The position numbers were made by a program, and so were the translations under genes. The notes beneath the pieces are model-generated. The model saw only the letters and a list, made by a program, of their open reading frames with translations, did not search any database and was not told where the DNA came from. A stretch of 64,000 bases of DNA from Paracidovorax oryzae ATCC 19882 (GTDB lineage: Bacteria > Pseudomonadota > Gammaproteobacteria > Burkholderiales > Burkholderiaceae_C): assembly GCF_000687165.1 (NCBI RefSeq), contig NZ_JMKU01000020.1, positions 1 to 64,000 on the forward strand, written 5' to 3'. Shown piece by piece: positions 10,004-18,864 of the stretch. Positions within the stretch are counted from its first letter, which is position 1, and every line of letters starts with the position of its first letter.

Positions 10004-11248
10004 TCAGGCGGTGGCGGGCCGCTGTCCGGACATGGCCGCCTTCCATTCCTCCTGGACCAGCTGCTTGAACTCCAGGTATTCCCAGTCCGAGTCGGGCAGG
10101 AAGTGCTCGATGGTCTGCTTCTTCTCGTCGATGTAGTCGAAGTACTCGTAGTGGACGATGTTGTCGTCCGCGTAGCGGTAGCACTGGATGGTCGCGCAGA
10201 ACTGGCCGCCTTCGCGGGGCGACGGGTTCTTGAGCTGGTGGATCTGGTAGTAGTCGGGCGTGAGGAAGGTCACCTCGCCCGCGTGCGCGATGGTGCTGCC
10301 CCAGGGCTGCTCGATGTGGGGGCTGAGCGCGCTGAACCACGAGATCTGGATCTGCCCGTGCAGCACCTTGATGACGGCGCAGGCCTGGCCATGGTCGTGG
10401 ATGGGCGAGCCGTTGCCCGCGGGCCAGATTTCCAGGACGTAGGGCTGGCCGGGGGAGTCGCCCTGATTGGAGTCCAGCGTGACGCGCAGGTAGCCGAAGC
10501 TCGGGTCCTTTTCCTGGAGCTTGGTGTGGCAGAGCGCGCCGGGCGTGGCGATGGAGTACTGGATGGCCTGGGCGAATTCGGGGAAGTCCGGCGGCGAGAG
10601 GTTCATGCCCGGCCCGGCGACGTTGTCGTAGAGGCGCTGGCAGGCCAGGGGCAGGTCGCCCGCGACGCTGGCGCGGTTGGCGGCGATGCTTTCCATGGTC
10701 ACCTCCGCCGGGGCGATGAGGTGGGGCGGCGGATCGAGGTTCACGGGGATCTGGAGCGTGGCGAGCTGCACGCCGGTGGCGCCGCGCACGCTGACGTGGC
10801 GCAGCTGCCGGCACAGGGCGTCCATGCCGTCCGGGTCGTTCTTGTCCGGCCAGGTGAACTCGTAGAGCATCAGGGTGCGCAGCATTTCGCCCTTGCCGTA
10901 GCGGATGCGGCGGTTGTTGCTGTCCAGGCTCAGCCAGTAGGGCTGGTGGGTGCCCGGCGGGTCCAGGCGCAGCCCGGGGGCTTCGGCGTGCGCGATGGGG
11001 TGCCTCTTGCCGTGGCGCACGGCCCACAGGACGATGCCGGAGCGGCCGATGGTGAGGCCGCAGGCGTTGCCGGCGGGGGTGAAGGGCATGTCCTGGTGCA
11101 GGACGATGTCCAGCGCCTCGGGCACGTCGGCCGGCAGCACGGAGACGGTGCCCTGGCCCTTGACGGGAAAGGTTGTGTGGGACGCGGTCTGGGCGGCCTG
11201 GTAGAGCCGGACGCGGTTCACGGACAGGTGGCGGGATGCGTGGGGCAT
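10004..11248 (-). CDS. Cysteine dioxygenase-like cupin protein with long N-terminal domain
   Basis: A 414-residue protein. The C-terminal half resembles type I cysteine dioxygenase: GNGSPIHDHGQACAVIKVLHG (about residues 277-296) holds the first two iron-binding histidines in HDH, and a third histidine sits in YYQIHQLKN at about 335. Known enzymes of this family oxidise cysteine or related thiols to sulfinates with a non-haem Fe(II) and are about 200 residues, so this protein is twice the usual length. The N-terminal half (about 1-200), with YWLSLDSNNRRIRYGKGEM near residue 100, looks like a separate domain that I do not recognise with confidence. Start ATG 11248 was chosen because upstream codons are low-complexity. 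The substrate is unknown. Confidence 0.7.
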   Translation of the reverse strand: MPHASRHLSVNRVRLYQAAQTASHTTFPVKGQGTVSVLPADVPEALDIVLHQDMPFTPAGNACGLTIGRSGIVLWAVRHGKRHPIAHAEAPGLRLDPPGTHQPYWLSLDSNNRRIRYGKGEMLRTLMLYEFTWPDKNDPDGMDALCRQLRHVSVRGATGVQLATLQIPVNLDPPPHLIAPAEVTMESIAANRASVAGDLPLACQRLYDNVAGPGMNLSPPDFPEFAQAIQYSIATPGALCHTKLQEKDPSFGYLRVTLDSNQGDSPGQPYVLEIWPAGNGSPIHDHGQACAVIKVLHGQIQISWFSALSPHIEQPWGSTIAHAGEVTFLTPDYYQIHQLKNPSPREGGQFCATIQCYRYADDNIVHYEYFDYIDEKKQTIEHFLPDSDWEYLEFKQLVQEEWKAAMSGQRPATA

Positions 11249-11483
11249 GGGGTGGCTTTCGTGATCGGAGAAATAGGGCGGGCCCGGACGGGCGGCGTTC
11301 AGCGCCCGCGGCGTGGTGCGGTGGCGGTCGTCACATGGGATCCCTCCTTCTCGTATGCCGGCGGCGGTGCGTGCCGCGGGGCCGCGCGGGCCCATGCCGG
11401 TCGTTCCGGTTGTTCGTTCTGGTCGTGCCGGCGGGTCATGGGCGGCACCCCTCCCTGGTGCGCGCCCTGCCACAATGCCGTGC

Positions 11484-12290
11484 ATGACGGACTCAGTTGT
11501 ACCTTCTCCCACGGATGACCTGGCACCCGGGGTTTCCCGGCAGTCGCTGCTCGTGGCCTTCGACGATCTGCTGCAGCCGGCCCGCTTCAAGGACTACGGC
11601 CCGAACGGCCTGCAGGTGGAGGGCTGCGAGCGCATCCGCCGCATCGTGAGCGGCGTGACGGCGAGCCGCGCGCTGATCGACGCGGCCATCGCGGACGGGG
11701 CGGATGCGGTGTTCGTGCACCACGGCCTGTTCTGGCGCGGCCAGGACGGGCGGGTGACGGGCTGGATGAAGCAGCGCCTGCAGCGGCTGCTGGCCCACGA
11801 CATCAACCTTTTCGCCTACCACCTGCCGCTGGACGCGCATCCGGAGCTGGGCAACAACGCCCAGCTGGGCCGCGTGCTGGGTTTCGCGCCGGCCGATGTG
11901 CGCTTCGGCGAGCAGGACCTGGGCTTCTGCGCGCCGGCCGACATCGCGGATGCGGCCACGCTCGCGGCGCGGGTGGAGGCGGCGCTGGGCCGGCCGGTGA
12001 CGCTGGTCGCGCCCGGGGACGCCGGGCCGGGGCGGCCGATCCGCCGCGTGGCCTGGTGCACGGGCGGCGCGCAGGGATTCTTCGAGGGCGCGATCGCGGC
12101 GGGGGCCGACGCCTTCATCACGGGCGAGATCTCCGAGCCGCAGGCGCACCTGGCGCGGGAGACGGGCGTGGCCTTCCTCGCGGCGGGCCACCATGCGACC
12201 GAGCGCTACGGCGCGCCCGCGGCGGCCGCGCACGTGGCGGCGGCGCTGGGCATCGAACACCGGTTCATCGAGATCGACAACCCCGCCTGA
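11484..12290 (+). CDS. Nif3-like dinuclear metal centre protein
   Basis: A 268-residue Nif3/YbgI family protein. Diagnostic stretches are DYGPNGLQVEG, DAVFVHHGLFW (metal-binding histidine pair), YHLPLDAHPELGNNAQLGR, and near the C-terminus ITGEISEPQAH and AAGHHATERYG, which supply further metal ligands. Family members form hexameric toroids with a two-metal site; some act as GTP cyclohydrolase I-type enzymes, others have unknown roles. The start could be ATG 11484 or 11475; 11484 precedes MTDSVVPSPTDDL. The gene stands alone between a divergent and a convergent neighbour. Confidence 0.92.
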   Translation: MTDSVVPSPTDDLAPGVSRQSLLVAFDDLLQPARFKDYGPNGLQVEGCERIRRIVSGVTASRALIDAAIADGADAVFVHHGLFWRGQDGRVTGWMKQRLQRLLAHDINLFAYHLPLDAHPELGNNAQLGRVLGFAPADVRFGEQDLGFCAPADIADAATLAARVEAALGRPVTLVAPGDAGPGRPIRRVAWCTGGAQGFFEGAIAAGADAFITGEISEPQAHLARETGVAFLAAGHHATERYGAPAAAAHVAAALGIEHRFIEIDNPA

Positions 12291-12308
12291 GACCGGGAGG
12301 ACGGCGTG

Positions 12309-13376
12309 CTACAGCACCCGCCCGAACCACCACAGCGACAGCAGGCCCGCCAGCACCAGCAGGGCCGCGCCCGCGAGCGCGAGCAGGGCGGAGATTTCGG
12401 TTTCCTTCTTCTCCACGGTGAGGCGGGAGCTGAGGGTTTCGTACACCTTCTTCAGGTCGGCGGCGGTGGCTGCGTGGAAGTATTCGGCGTTGGTGCGCTG
12501 CGCCACGGCCTTGAGCGTGTCTTCGTCCAGGCGCACGCGCATCGACCAGCCCTCGAAGCCGATGGTCTCGCCGGCCACGGTGCCCACGCCCACGGTATAG
12601 ACGCGCACGCCGCGGTCGGCGGCCCATTGCGCGGCTTCCATCGGATCGACGCCGGTGGTGCGCTGGCCGTCGGTGAGCATGATGATGGCGGCCGAGGTGT
12701 AGGAGCCGGGTGCGACGGGTGCGGGCCGGTCCGCGCCCTTGCCGGCGCTGCCGCGGTGCGGCGGGCGGCCGATCTCGTCCATGGATTGCGGGCGCAGCAT
12801 GGCCTGCCGGCCGCCGAGGGCAGAGACATCGATGCCGGTGTCGGGGAACAGGGTGGCGAGCGACAGCAGGATGCCGTTGCCCGTGGCCGTGCCGCGCTGC
12901 AATTGGAAGCTGTCGATGGCCTTGAAGAGGTCTTCGTGGTTCTGCGTGGGCAGCTGGGCGAGCTGGGCGCTGCCCGCGAAGGCCACGATGCCCACGCGCA
13001 CGTGGCGCGGCAGCTCGGCGATGAAGGCCTTGGCGGCGTCCTGGGCGGCGGTGAGGCGGTCGGGGTGCACGTCGGCGGCGCGCATGCTGCCCGAGACGTC
13101 CATGGCCAGCATGATGGTCTGCTGCTGCGAGGGCAGGGTGAGCACCGCCAGCGGGCGCGCGGCCGCGACCAGCAGCGCCGCGAGCCCGAGCAGAAAGAGC
13201 AGCGGCGGCACATGGCGCCGCCAGCGGGTGCGCGCACCCTGGGCTTCGCGCGCCAGGGCCAGGGCCGGATAGTGCAGCACGGCGGACCTGCGGCGGCGCA
13301 GCAGCCAGAGGTAGAGCACCACCAGCACGGGCAGTGCGAGCAGCAGCCAGAGAAGGTCGGGCCAGAGAAAGACCAT
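12309..13376 (-). CDS. BatA-like von Willebrand factor A domain membrane protein
   Basis: A 355-residue membrane-anchored VWA protein. Two N-terminal hydrophobic helices (about 5-26 and 57-75), a VWA domain with an intact MIDAS motif DVSGSM (D93, S95, S97) and a distal LTDGQRTTG, and a C-terminal transmembrane helix (ALLALAGAALLVLAGLLSLWWF) match the BatA/BatB layout. It is the last gene of an operon of S1C protease, MoxR ATPase and DUF58 protein. MoxR/VWA pairs act as chaperone modules that assemble or activate other proteins in the envelope; the client here is unknown. Confidence 0.88.
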   Translation of the reverse strand: MVFLWPDLLWLLLALPVLVVLYLWLLRRRRSAVLHYPALALAREAQGARTRWRRHVPPLLFLLGLAALLVAAARPLAVLTLPSQQQTIMLAMDVSGSMRAADVHPDRLTAAQDAAKAFIAELPRHVRVGIVAFAGSAQLAQLPTQNHEDLFKAIDSFQLQRGTATGNGILLSLATLFPDTGIDVSALGGRQAMLRPQSMDEIGRPPHRGSAGKGADRPAPVAPGSYTSAAIIMLTDGQRTTGVDPMEAAQWAADRGVRVYTVGVGTVAGETIGFEGWSMRVRLDEDTLKAVAQRTNAEYFHAATAADLKKVYETLSSRLTVEKKETEISALLALAGAALLVLAGLLSLWWFGRVL

Positions 13377-13421
13377 GGGTGGCTCCTTCCTTGTCGTTCG
13401 TTCGGCCGGCGCGTGCGGCGC

Positions 13422-14391
13422 TCAGGCGCGCACCCGCCGGCGGGCCCGCACGGGCTGGCCGCGCAGTTCCATGAAGCGCACCAGCGCGTCGAGCAGGTCG
13501 TCGTCGGTGGCGAGTTCGAGCGTGTCCGCGCCCGCGCGCGCCAGGGCCGAGCGCAGTGTGGCTTCGCGCTCGGCGGCGAGGCGGGCGAAGCGCTGGCGGA
13601 AGGCGCGGTCGCGCGTGTCCACCGTGAGTTGCTCGCCGGTTTCGGGATCGCGCAGGTGCAGCACGCCCACGTCGGGCAGCGCCATCTCCAGCGGGTCGAG
13701 CAGCCGCACGGCGACCACGTCGTGGCGCTGCGCGAGGTGCGCGAGGGGCTTCTCCCAGCCGGGAGCCGAGAGGAAGTCGGACACGACGAACACCGCCGAG
13801 CGCCGCCGCAGCACGGGCGCGGCCGATTCCAGCAGCCGGTGCAGCTCGGTGGTGCCGGGCAGCGCAGACCCGGGCGGGCCCGCGGGCGCCAGCGCGTCGA
13901 TGAGGCGCAGCACGTGGGTGCGGCCGGTGCGCGGCGGCAGCACGGTGGCGGTGGCAGAGGCTGGGGAACCGTGGCCGAAGAGCATCGCGCCCACGCGGTT
14001 GCCGTGGCGCGTGAGCAGCCGCGCGAGCACGGCGACGAAGCCGGCGAGCCGGTCGCGCTTGGTCTGCCCCGGCGGCCCGAAATCCACCGAGGGGCTGAGG
14101 TCGAGCAAAAACCAGGCGGCCATCTCGCGGTCTTCGGAGAAAACGCGCACATGGGGCGTGCCGAGCCGCGCGGTGACGTTCCAGTCGATGTGCCGCACGT
14201 CGTCGTGCGCCTGGTATTCGCGCAGGTCCGCCAGGTCCACCCCGGTGCCGCGCAGCAGGGTGCGGTAATCGCCCTGCAACAGGCCGTCGAGGCGGCGCAG
14301 TACCGTCCATTCGAGCCGGCGCAGCAGGCGGTCCGCGGCGCCCGTGGCCAGGCCGGCGGCGGGCTGCGGCGCCGTGCGCGCTGCCGCGGCG

Positions 14392-14414
<23 letters not shown>
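13422..14414 (-). CDS. DUF58 domain protein of MoxR operon
   Basis: A 330-residue DUF58 protein. The family signature DLADLREYQAHDDVRHIDWNVTARLG lies around residue 70, followed by a VWA-like fold (AWFLLDLSPSVDFG, FVVSDFLSAPGW). Start ATG 14414 gives MPPRNGPDAAAAR and overlaps the end of moxR by 23 bases, which points to translational coupling. A longer upstream frame only reads through the MoxR gene and is not used. DUF58 proteins accompany MoxR ATPases and VWA proteins; the molecular role is not settled. Confidence 0.88.
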
Positions 14415-15429
<1,015 letters not shown>

Positions 15430-15448
15430 GGAGGCTCCTGGCGAAAGG

Positions 15449-16414
15449 TCAGAACGGCGGCGAGCCCGCGGCCTCGGCGGCGTTCTCGATGGGCACGGCG
15501 AAGCCGATGCCGATGAAGGTGCGCGCGGGCGTGGGGTTGAGGATGGCGGTGACGATGCCCACGACCTCGCCGTCGAGCGTGACGAGCGGGCCGCCGGAAT
15601 TGCCGGGGTTGGCGGCGGCGTCGAACTGGATGAGGTTGCGCATCTCCTGCTTGCCCTGGGGCGAATCGAATTCGCGCTGCAGGCCCGAGATCACGCCGGC
15701 CGAGACCGAGGGGCCGATGCCGAAGGGAAAGCCGATGGCGACCACGCCGTCGCCGGGCTTGAGGCCCTGCGTGGAGCGCAGCGGCGCGGCCTGCAGGTCG
15801 TCCGGCACGCGGTGCGCCTGCAGCACGGCGAGGTCGTTGGCGGGCTGGGCGCCGGTGAGGGAAGCGTCGCTTTCGGAGCCATCGGCGAAGGTGACCTGGA
15901 TGCGCGACGCGCCCCGCACCACGTGCAGGTTGGTGAGGATCACGCCCTTGTCCACGATCACGATGCCGGTGCCCACGCCGCGCTCTTCCTCCTGGCCCTT
16001 GCCCTTGCCTTTCCTGATGTGGGCGAAGCCGGTGACGCGCACCACCGACGGGGCCACGGCCTCGGCGGCGCGCGCGGCGGCCGACGGCAGGGGCTGGGTG
16101 GAGAGGGTGTGCAGCACGGCCGCGTCGATGTCCTGCTGGGTGATGCGCGGCGACGGCGGCGGCATGCGCCAGGCCAGCCAGCCGAAGCCGGCCAACAACA
16201 CGGTCGCCAGCACGGCCGCCAGCGCGCCGCCGAGCCAGCGCCGCGAGGGACGGGCACGGGATGGGGCGGCAGCGCCTGCAGGCCCGGCGCCGCCGGAAGC
16301 CGCGGCCGCAGGACCGGCCGGCGGCGGGGCCGCGGACCCGTCCGGGAAAGGATATGGCGGGGAGGCCGCGGCCGGCGCGCGGCGGGAGCTGCTGTAGCGG
16401 GCGGGCCTGGGCAT
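15449..16414 (-). CDS. Membrane-anchored S1C trypsin-like protease without PDZ domain
   Basis: A 321-residue protein: an Ala/Pro/Ser-rich cytoplasmic N-terminus (1-58), one transmembrane helix (about 61-82, GGALAAVLATVLLAGFGWLAW) and a trypsin-like domain with triad H164 (TNLHVV), D194 (ANDLAVL) and S273 (NPGNSGGPL). There is no PDZ domain, unlike the HtrA protein at 7123-8268, so it is a short S1C peptidase. An insertion KGKGKGQEEER at about 135-145 is unusual and highly charged. First gene of the MoxR operon; its role in that operon is unknown, perhaps processing of the same envelope clients. Confidence 0.85.
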   Translation of the reverse strand: MPRPARYSSSRRAPAAASPPYPFPDGSAAPPPAGPAAAASGGAGPAGAAAPSRARPSRRWLGGALAAVLATVLLAGFGWLAWRMPPPSPRITQQDIDAAVLHTLSTQPLPSAAARAAEAVAPSVVRVTGFAHIRKGKGKGQEEERGVGTGIVIVDKGVILTNLHVVRGASRIQVTFADGSESDASLTGAQPANDLAVLQAHRVPDDLQAAPLRSTQGLKPGDGVVAIGFPFGIGPSVSAGVISGLQREFDSPQGKQEMRNLIQFDAAANPGNSGGPLVTLDGEVVGIVTAILNPTPARTFIGIGFAVPIENAAEAAGSPPF

Positions 16415-16611
16415 GCGGTCACCTCGGGTCAGGGGGCCCGCGCGCGGCGTCGTGCGCCGGGCAGGCGGTTCCCGGCGACGGTAGCACGGAACCGGCCGCC
16501 GCGCATGTGTCCGCGTGTTTCAGGGCGGGGGCCAGGCGGCCTGGCGGCTTGCGCGGGACGCCGGAGCCGGCCGACGTGCGCACCGCCCATGGTGCTGGCA
16601 TGCTCGGGGGG

Positions 16612-17478
16612 ATGGAGACCTGGATCGATACCCACTGCCACCTCGACGAGTTCGAAGCCCATGCGGGCCGGGAGTACCTGGACAGGGTGCGCGCGGACGC
16701 GGCGCGGGCCGGTGTCGCGCATTGCGTGCTGCCCGCGGTGGAGCGGGGCAACCTGGAGGCCGTACGCACGCTGGCGCACCGCCACGGCGACAGCTATGCG
16801 CTGGGCATCCACCCGCTTTTCACGGGCCGGGCGGAGGATGGCGATCTCGGCGTGCTGGCGCGGGCACTGGAGCAGCATGCGGCGGATCCGCGCCTCGTGG
16901 CCGTGGGCGAGATCGGGCTGGATTTCTTCGTGAAGGACCTGGACCCGGCGCGGCAGGAGCATTTCTTCCGCGAGCAGTTGCGGCTCGCGCGGCGCAGCCG
17001 GCTGCCCGTGATCCTGCACACCCGGCGGTCGGTGGACAAGGTGCTCAAGGGCCTGCGCGACTTGGGTGCCGAGGGCGGCATCGCCCATGCGTTCAACGGC
17101 AGCCTGCAGCAGGCGCACGCCTTCATCGACCTGGGGTTCAGGCTCGGCTTCGGCGGGGCGGTGACCTTCGACCGCGCGCTGCAGCTGCGCCGGCTGGCGG
17201 CCGAGCTGCCGCTGGAATCCATCGTGCTGGAGACCGATGCGCCGGACATCCCGCCCCACTGGCTCTACGTGACGGCCGCGGAGCGGGCGGCAGGCGCCGC
17301 CCCGGCGCGCAACACGCCGGGCGAGCTGCCGCGCATCGCGCAGATGGTGGCGGACCTGCGCGGCATGCCGGTGGAGGCGCTGGCCCGGGCCGCGCACGCG
17401 AATTCCCTGGCGGCGCTGCCGCGGCTGGCGGAGCTGCTGCCGGCGCCTGCGCAGGCCCGCCGCACGGCCACCGAATAG
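16612..17478 (+). CDS. TatD-family metal-dependent hydrolase (DNase)
   Basis: A 288-residue TIM-barrel hydrolase. Metal ligands are visible in IDTHCHLDEF (H8, H10), GEIGLDFF, LPVILHTR and IAHAFNGS, and the C-terminal ETDAPDIPPHW completes the TatD signature. TatD proteins are Mg-dependent 3'-5' exonucleases linked to DNA repair. Start ATG 16612 was chosen because METWIDTHCH is the normal opening; a Met at 16600 is an in-frame alternative. A long upstream extension is not conserved-looking. It leads a short run of genes on the plus strand including a DNA glycosylase. Confidence 0.9.
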   Translation: METWIDTHCHLDEFEAHAGREYLDRVRADAARAGVAHCVLPAVERGNLEAVRTLAHRHGDSYALGIHPLFTGRAEDGDLGVLARALEQHAADPRLVAVGEIGLDFFVKDLDPARQEHFFREQLRLARRSRLPVILHTRRSVDKVLKGLRDLGAEGGIAHAFNGSLQQAHAFIDLGFRLGFGGAVTFDRALQLRRLAAELPLESIVLETDAPDIPPHWLYVTAAERAAGAAPARNTPGELPRIAQMVADLRGMPVEALARAAHANSLAALPRLAELLPAPAQARRTATE

Positions 17479-17493
17479 CTACCATAGGCACGC

Positions 17494-18093
17494 ATGCCCC
17501 GTTCGCCCCAGTCGTCCCTTTCGCCCGATAGCCCCCCCGCCGACCCGCAGCCCGCCGCGCCCGCACGCCTGGTGGGGCTGGCGCCGGTCGTCTCGGAGCG
17601 CACGGTGGTGCTGGTGCTGGGCAGCTTCCCTGGCGTGGCGTCGCTGCGCGCGGGGCAGTACTACGGGCATCCGCAGAACCATTTCTGGCCCATCCTGCAG
17701 GCGCTGTGGCCGCGGCACCCGCTGCCCGGCCGCGACCGCTACGCCGAGCGCTGCGCCTGGCTGCTGGACCGCGGGCTGGGGCTGTGGGACGTGTATGCGG
17801 CCTGCGAGCGCGAGGGCAGCCTGGACACCAGCATCCGCAACGCGGCGGTGAACGATTTCGCGGCGCTGCGGCCGCGCTGCCCGGCCCTTTCGGCCATCGC
17901 CCACAATGGCGGGGAAAGCTTCAAGCACGCACGCGCGGTGCGCGCCGCCTTGGGCCTGCCGGCCGGGCTGCAGGAAGGGCCGGTGCCCTCGCTGCGCCTG
18001 CCCTCCACCAGCCCCGCGAACGCGTCCTGGAGCTTCGAGCGCAAGCGTGCCGCCTGGGCCGAGGCGCTGGCCCCCTTTGGATTGATGGATTGA
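17494..18093 (+). CDS. DNA-deoxyinosine (hypoxanthine-DNA) glycosylase, UDG family 6
   Basis: A 199-residue UDG-superfamily protein. VLVLGSFPGVASLRAGQYYGHPQNHFWPIL is the catalytic/active-site loop of the hypoxanthine-DNA glycosylase branch, and LPSTSPANASWSFERK is the second conserved loop. Such enzymes remove hypoxanthine arising from adenine deamination, starting base excision repair. A disordered Pro/Ser-rich N-terminus of about 25 residues precedes the domain. Its stop codon abuts the next ATG (18094), so the two genes are co-transcribed; the TatD gene upstream ends 15 bases before. Confidence 0.82.
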   Translation: MPRSPQSSLSPDSPPADPQPAAPARLVGLAPVVSERTVVLVLGSFPGVASLRAGQYYGHPQNHFWPILQALWPRHPLPGRDRYAERCAWLLDRGLGLWDVYAACEREGSLDTSIRNAAVNDFAALRPRCPALSAIAHNGGESFKHARAVRAALGLPAGLQEGPVPSLRLPSTSPANASWSFERKRAAWAEALAPFGLMD

Positions 18094-18858
18094 ATGACCA
18101 CCCGCAAGAAAGCCGCAGCCGCCGAGCTGCCCGAAGTCAGCGTTTCCGATGACGGCGACGTGCGCCACCTGCACCTGGGCACGCCCTGGATCCAGGGTTC
18201 CATGCGCATCGACGATCCCTTCGATATCGAACTGGAGTACGTGCAGCGCATGATGGCGTGGCTGCTGTTCGTGGAGCCCGCCAGCGTGGGCAAGCGCCAT
18301 GCGATGCAGCTGGGCCTGGGCGCGGGTGCGATCACCAAGTTCTGCCACAAGAAGCTGCGCATGTGCTGCACGGCGATCGAGCTCAACCCGCAGGTGCTGG
18401 CCGTGTGCCGCGCGTGGTTCAAGCTGCCGCCCGACGGGCCGAAGCTGCGCGTGGTGCTGGCCGATGCGGCGCAGGAGATCCGCAAGCCCGAGTGGCACGG
18501 CACGGTCGATGCGCTGGCCGTGGACCTGTACGACCACGAGGCCGCGGCGCCGGTGCTCGACAGCGCCGAGTTCTATGCCGACTGCCGCGCGCTGCTCACC
18601 GAAGACGGCGCGATGACCGTGAACCTCTTCGGCCGCTCCTCCAGCTACGAGCGCAGCCTCGGGCGCATGGCCGAGGCCTTCGGCGCCGATGCGCTGTGGG
18701 CCTTCAAGCCCACGCGCGAGGGCAACACGGTGGTGCTGGCCCAGCGCACGCCGTCGCGGCCGCGCCGCGCCGACCTGCTGGCCCGCGCCGATGCGGTGCA
18801 GGCGCGGTGGGACCTGCCCGCGGCCAAGTGGCCGCGCGTGTTCAAGCCCGTGGAGTGA
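18094..18858 (+). CDS. Spermidine synthase-like SAM-fold protein
   Basis: A 254-residue Rossmann methyltransferase-fold protein of the spermine/spermidine synthase superfamily. QLGLGAGAITKF (about 69-80) is the glycine-rich SAM/dcSAM loop, AIELNPQVL carries the acidic ribose-binding residue, and DALAVDLYDHEAAAPVLDSAEFYADCRALL matches the post-loop of these proteins. It lacks the usual N-terminal tetramerisation beta domain, so true aminopropyl transfer is uncertain. It directly follows the glycosylase stop and precedes the GspE-like gene by 6 bases. Confidence 0.75.
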   Translation: MTTRKKAAAAELPEVSVSDDGDVRHLHLGTPWIQGSMRIDDPFDIELEYVQRMMAWLLFVEPASVGKRHAMQLGLGAGAITKFCHKKLRMCCTAIELNPQVLAVCRAWFKLPPDGPKLRVVLADAAQEIRKPEWHGTVDALAVDLYDHEAAAPVLDSAEFYADCRALLTEDGAMTVNLFGRSSSYERSLGRMAEAFGADALWAFKPTREGNTVVLAQRTPSRPRRADLLARADAVQARWDLPAAKWPRVFKPVE

Positions 18859-18864
18859 CGCGCG

